Source of the DNA: Ignelater luminosus
Lineage: Eukaryota > Arthropoda > Insecta > Coleoptera > Elateridae
Assembly: GCA_011009095.1 (NCBI GenBank)
Contig: VTPC01091258.1
Coordinates: forward strand, 186,001-250,000
Reading direction: 5' to 3'
Length of the DNA stretch: 64,000 bases
Positions 61,000-64,000 of the stretch are shown here, one piece after another (the first letter of the stretch is position 1; every line of letters begins with the position of its first letter). A program made the position numbers and the translations under genes. The notes under the pieces are model-generated. The model saw nothing but the letters and a program-made list of their open reading frames with translations, had not been told where the DNA came from and did not search any database.

Positions 61000-63067
61000 A
61001 TGGTCTGCAACTACAAAGGTAAAACAAATAGGGCAAACATAAATGAAGATACGTCACGCCTTGCAACAAGTTTTATCTAAAAGCATGTCTCAAAGAAAGC
61101 TAGTCGAGTTTATGGCATAAAAAGGCAAACCTTGCAATCGCGAATCAAAAAACTTTTAAGAATTACGACAGTTGAAGACTATTTCCAACATTTTGATGAT
61201 GATGGATATGACAGTGAACAGGAAGAAAAAGGTTATTTGGTGTTAAATATTTATTATTTACATAGTTATTAAATGTGTGTTTTTCTTTTAGGTAGTAAAT
61301 ACGACACAAGGAAAGTGTTTTCTTCGTTGCAAGAAGATTTGCTGGTAAAATATATAAAGAAATGTTCAAACATGAATTATGGTATGACATATAAGCAGAT
61401 AAGGGTTTTGCTTATAACTATGCAAAAATTATACCAGATTGCAAGTATCCAAAACGTTGGGATTTACAAAAAAAGCAGGCGTTGACTGGCTACATGGGTT
61501 TATGAAGAGAAATTCCACCTTATCATTAAGAAAACCAGAAATCACAAATCTGGCAAGAGGACTTGGTTTTAACAAAGCCAGAGTAGATAAATGTTTTGGC
61601 AACTTCAAGAGCGTTTTGGAAAAATACAAATTTATTCCTGATCAAATCTTCAACTTAGATGAAACGGGAATAACAACTGTCTTAAGCTCACCAAAGGTCG
61701 TGGCTCCGAAAGGAAAAAAGCAAATCGGTCTTGTAGCTTCGGCTGAGAGAGGAGAACTAGTTACTTATGTGGAAATAATTGGTGCCACGGGAAATGCTCT
61801 TTCACCCGTTTACATTTTTCCAAGGGTGAGAAACATAGAAGATTATTTAGAAGATGGTCCAGCTTTAAGTTCCGCATTTGAAAAGAAGTCAGGATGGATG
61901 ACAGGGGAGTTATTTGTTAAAACACTGGAGCATATTGTAAAACACACGAGATGCAATAATGAAAACAAAATTTTGCTACCCATAGATAACCATAAGTCGC
62001 ACACAACCTTGGCAGCTATACCTTTTGCAAGAGAAAATAGAATTGTTCTCCTTTCTTTCCCGCCGCATACATCCCACAAACTCCAGCCCCTTGATGTTGA
62101 AGTTTTTGGTCCCTTTAAGGGTAAATGTGCAGTTTCTTTAAACGATTGGATGTCGAGTAATCCTGGCAGAACTATCACTGTAAAACATGTACCTAAACTT
62201 ACAAAAAAACCATTTTTAGAAGCATTTTCGCCTCGTAACATAACTAGTTCATTTGAAAAACCAGGAATATGGCCACTTAATTCCTTAGCTTTCAACGACG
62301 AAGATTTTGATGCTACTTTGGTTTACCATAAACAATCAACAGCAAAGCCGGCGAATGCGCAAGTAATCAGGAAAATGATTATAAGGTGGCGGAAGTAGGA
62401 GATTTTCGAATCCAGCCGTCCACTTGAAAAGAAATTGTAATATTACCAGTTAATAGCGAAGATGAAAGTGAAATGTTAGATCTTAACAACAACGAAGAAA
62501 CTAATGTAGTATCCAAATCAAGCACAATGTTAAGTCCTGAGTCTGTCAGGCCTCTTCCAAAAGTTAAGAAACAAAAGAAGGCATTAAGACGACCAAAAGC
62601 CAATCAGGGAAAGTCGCGAGTATATACATCTACTCCAGAAAAAAGAAGACTAGAGGAAATAGAAGAGGAAAAGATGGCAAAACAAAAGAAAAAAGCTGAG
62701 AAACAAAAGGAAAAATTAAAGAAACCCAGTCAAGTTAACGTTTCTCCAAGTGAGTGGTTTAATAAAAATGAAAAAAATTAAGGAAGCCAAAAGGAAAGTA
62801 TTTGATAGCTCGAGCAGCGAATGATCACTGTCCTGTATTAACTATGGCAGTGATACAGATGATAACTTGAGTTTCAGATCTTTACAAGATGACGATATTG
62901 TGCAAATAAATAGTTTTATTTTGGTAAAATTTGCGTTAAAAGATACTGTTATGTATTATATTGGGCGTGTACTAAATATTGTTTCTGAAAATTCATATCA
63001 AGTAAAATATCTTAGGCGCAGAGCTAAAACTAATAAATTTTATTTTCCACAAGTGGACGATATATAA
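61000..63067 (+). pseudogene. Pogo-like transposase, nearly intact but interrupted
   Basis: The reading starts at ATG 61000 with MVCNYKGKTNRANINED. An in-frame TAA lies at codon 27 (61078-61080), then the psq-type helix-turn-helix SRVYGIKRQTLQSRIKKL. A 60-bp intron (61232-61291) joins EEKG to SKYDTRKVF. Two frameshifts follow, near 61410 and in the A-run near 61470. The catalytic block 61439-62398 is open: AGVDWLHGFMKRN (CENPB-type helix), NLDETGITT (Asp 1), PIDNHKSH (Asp 2) and LQPLDVEVFGPFK (Asp 3), with FEKPGIWPLN near its end. The C-terminal tail continues in other frames: SVRPLPKVKKQKKALRRPK with KSRVYTSTPEK and a Lys-rich coiled coil (to 62781), then after one TGA near 62822 a domain with VKFALKDTVMYYIGRVL ending at 63067. 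All three catalytic aspartates remain, but the full protein cannot be made as written. Confidence 0.85.
61232..61291 (+). other. Intron in the pogo transposase
   Basis: Donor AAAAG|GTTATTTGG, acceptor TTTTCTTTTAG|GTAG, 60 bp. Removing it keeps the reading frame. Confidence 0.65.
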
Positions 63068-63441
63068 TTATGCACTAGAAGTGATATTTATGCCAAACTC
63101 ACAAACCCTGTCAAGTCATGGAGGGATTCATATTTAACATTTTTTTTATAATTTTGACGGCCTTAATGTGAAATAATAATTATTTTAAGAGATGTTTTTA
63201 CTTATTAGAATTTAATATCTATTTTGTTTTTAAAAGTTGGTTTTGAATTGTTTTCATTTGTGCGAGATGCGAGTTAAATATTAGGTTAGGAAGTGTTTGT
63301 GTTAAAGTAATAAAAGTTAACTCATTTTTTCTTTCCATAGTTTCGTTTCCTACCAATTTTAATAAAAAATACCCACGGCCAAAACTACCCCTCGACCTGA
63401 CCGATCGGGCCCCTACACGGGGTACGATCAGCCAACATGTA

Positions 63442-64000
63442 AAGGTTTTGTTATTAACCAGTAAAGTCTTTAGTAATATATTTTCAACAAATTAGCCATG
63501 TGCAATAACAACATAAAGGTCCAGATAATTCATTTTTAATAACAAATTAAATCTAAAATATTTTATAAATTTTTTTGCATAGAAACAATTATGAGGCAGA
63601 ACGTGCTCCACTCTCCCCTAAATAAATAACCCATGCCCAATTTAAAATTCTTTATTAATTTCAATTTAACATTGTCCGCGTTACATCTTTAAATTTAGGA
63701 TTCTATTAAACCCTTTTTTTTTTAAGTACAAAATAAATTTATACGACCAATGCTAATTTAAGATAAAACGTCAATAATACTACATTAAAGTTAATAAAGA
63801 AATTTAAATGAGCATCAGTTTTTAACTAATCTAATGGATACGTGAGCAAAAAGGAAAATTTCACAGTATATAAATAACCGTTCCTTTATTGTTAAACTAC
63901 AAAATATATTTGTAATTGGAAGATGATAAATGAATGACTACTTAGTAACCATTTTATAGGACAAACAAGTGATATTAGCATTAGATAAACACGGGTAAAA
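63442..64000. other. AT-rich DNA to the window end
   Basis: No gene, repeat or structured element recognised. Confidence 0.5.

Larger units (their letters stand above)
60307..63439 (+). mobile_element. Pogo-like (Tc1/mariner superfamily) DNA transposon
   Basis: The element surrounds a pogo transposase. A probable inverted pair lies at the edges: GGCTGGTGGTGCCCCGTATA on the left (60319-60338) and GGCTGATCGTACCCCGTGTA read from the right (complement of 63414-63433). Both are preceded by CAT after a TA (60305-60306 and 63440-63441), with about six bases of extra spacing on the left. If so, the element is 3.1 kb. The transposase identity is certain; the exact ends are tentative. GC-rich hairpins fill the region before the gene. 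Confidence 0.6.

Noticed and set aside
61843..62295. 150-codon ORF on the minus strand
   Set aside because: It is the antisense shadow of the pogo catalytic domain, which carries the recognisable motifs on the plus strand.
1..64000. CRISPR arrays, operons, bacterial terminators or ribosome binding sites
   Set aside because: Introns, insect-type transposons and microsatellites show the DNA is eukaryotic; the only tandem arrays are the 21-bp foldback units and simple repeats.

Overview
The window reads as a stretch of arthropod, most probably insect, nuclear DNA. It is strongly AT-rich, its coding ORFs are short, the recognisable coding DNA is broken by introns with GT...AG borders, and it is full of insect-type transposable elements: mariner, MULE with FLYWCH domain, pogo, hAT and Harbinger MITEs, a LINE and a Gypsy pol. 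AGGTTAGG-like runs, common in insect DNA, occur near 7450 and 63280. I found no host protein gene, tRNA or rRNA that I can support, so this is probably intergenic or intronic DNA acting as a transposon graveyard.

Layout. 1-4.8 kb is AT-rich with one hAT-type MITE (3070-3352, imperfect 8-bp target duplication). 4.79-8.57 kb is a TA-flanked Tc1/mariner element with 28-bp inverted termini; it carries a decayed DUF4817-type transposase on the minus strand and a nested inverted-repeat element. 8.6-15.1 kb is mostly featureless, with one hammerhead-like motif and one copy of a dispersed repeat. 15.1-18.9 kb is a complete MULE: a two-exon transposase without stops, GC-rich termini built from repeated TTCGCCGCG units, and a 9-bp target duplication with one mismatch. 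19-31 kb holds microsatellites and MITEs. 31.0-31.8 kb is a foldback-like element with 21-bp tandem repeats in both arms. 36.3-37.5 kb is a dead mariner with clear termini.

40.3-42.6 kb is a junction of two dead retroelements, a LINE reverse transcriptase (minus) abutting a Gypsy pol fragment (plus). 47.1-49.2 kb has two inverted arms of about 330 bp around 1.5 kb of unidentified DNA. 51-57 kb holds a TA-flanked CAGGGTGTC element, a GC-richer unidentified block, a 98-bp hAT MITE and a Harbinger MITE. 60.3-63.4 kb is a pogo-like element whose transposase keeps all three catalytic aspartates but has one early stop and several frameshifts; unusual hairpins and short GC-rich motifs precede its gene.

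The genes do not form a pathway; each transposase belongs to its own element. The MULE looks youngest, the pogo element is next, and the mariner, LINE and Gypsy copies are clearly dead. All family names come from motif recognition without database searches, and boundaries come from reading inverted repeats and target duplications by eye.
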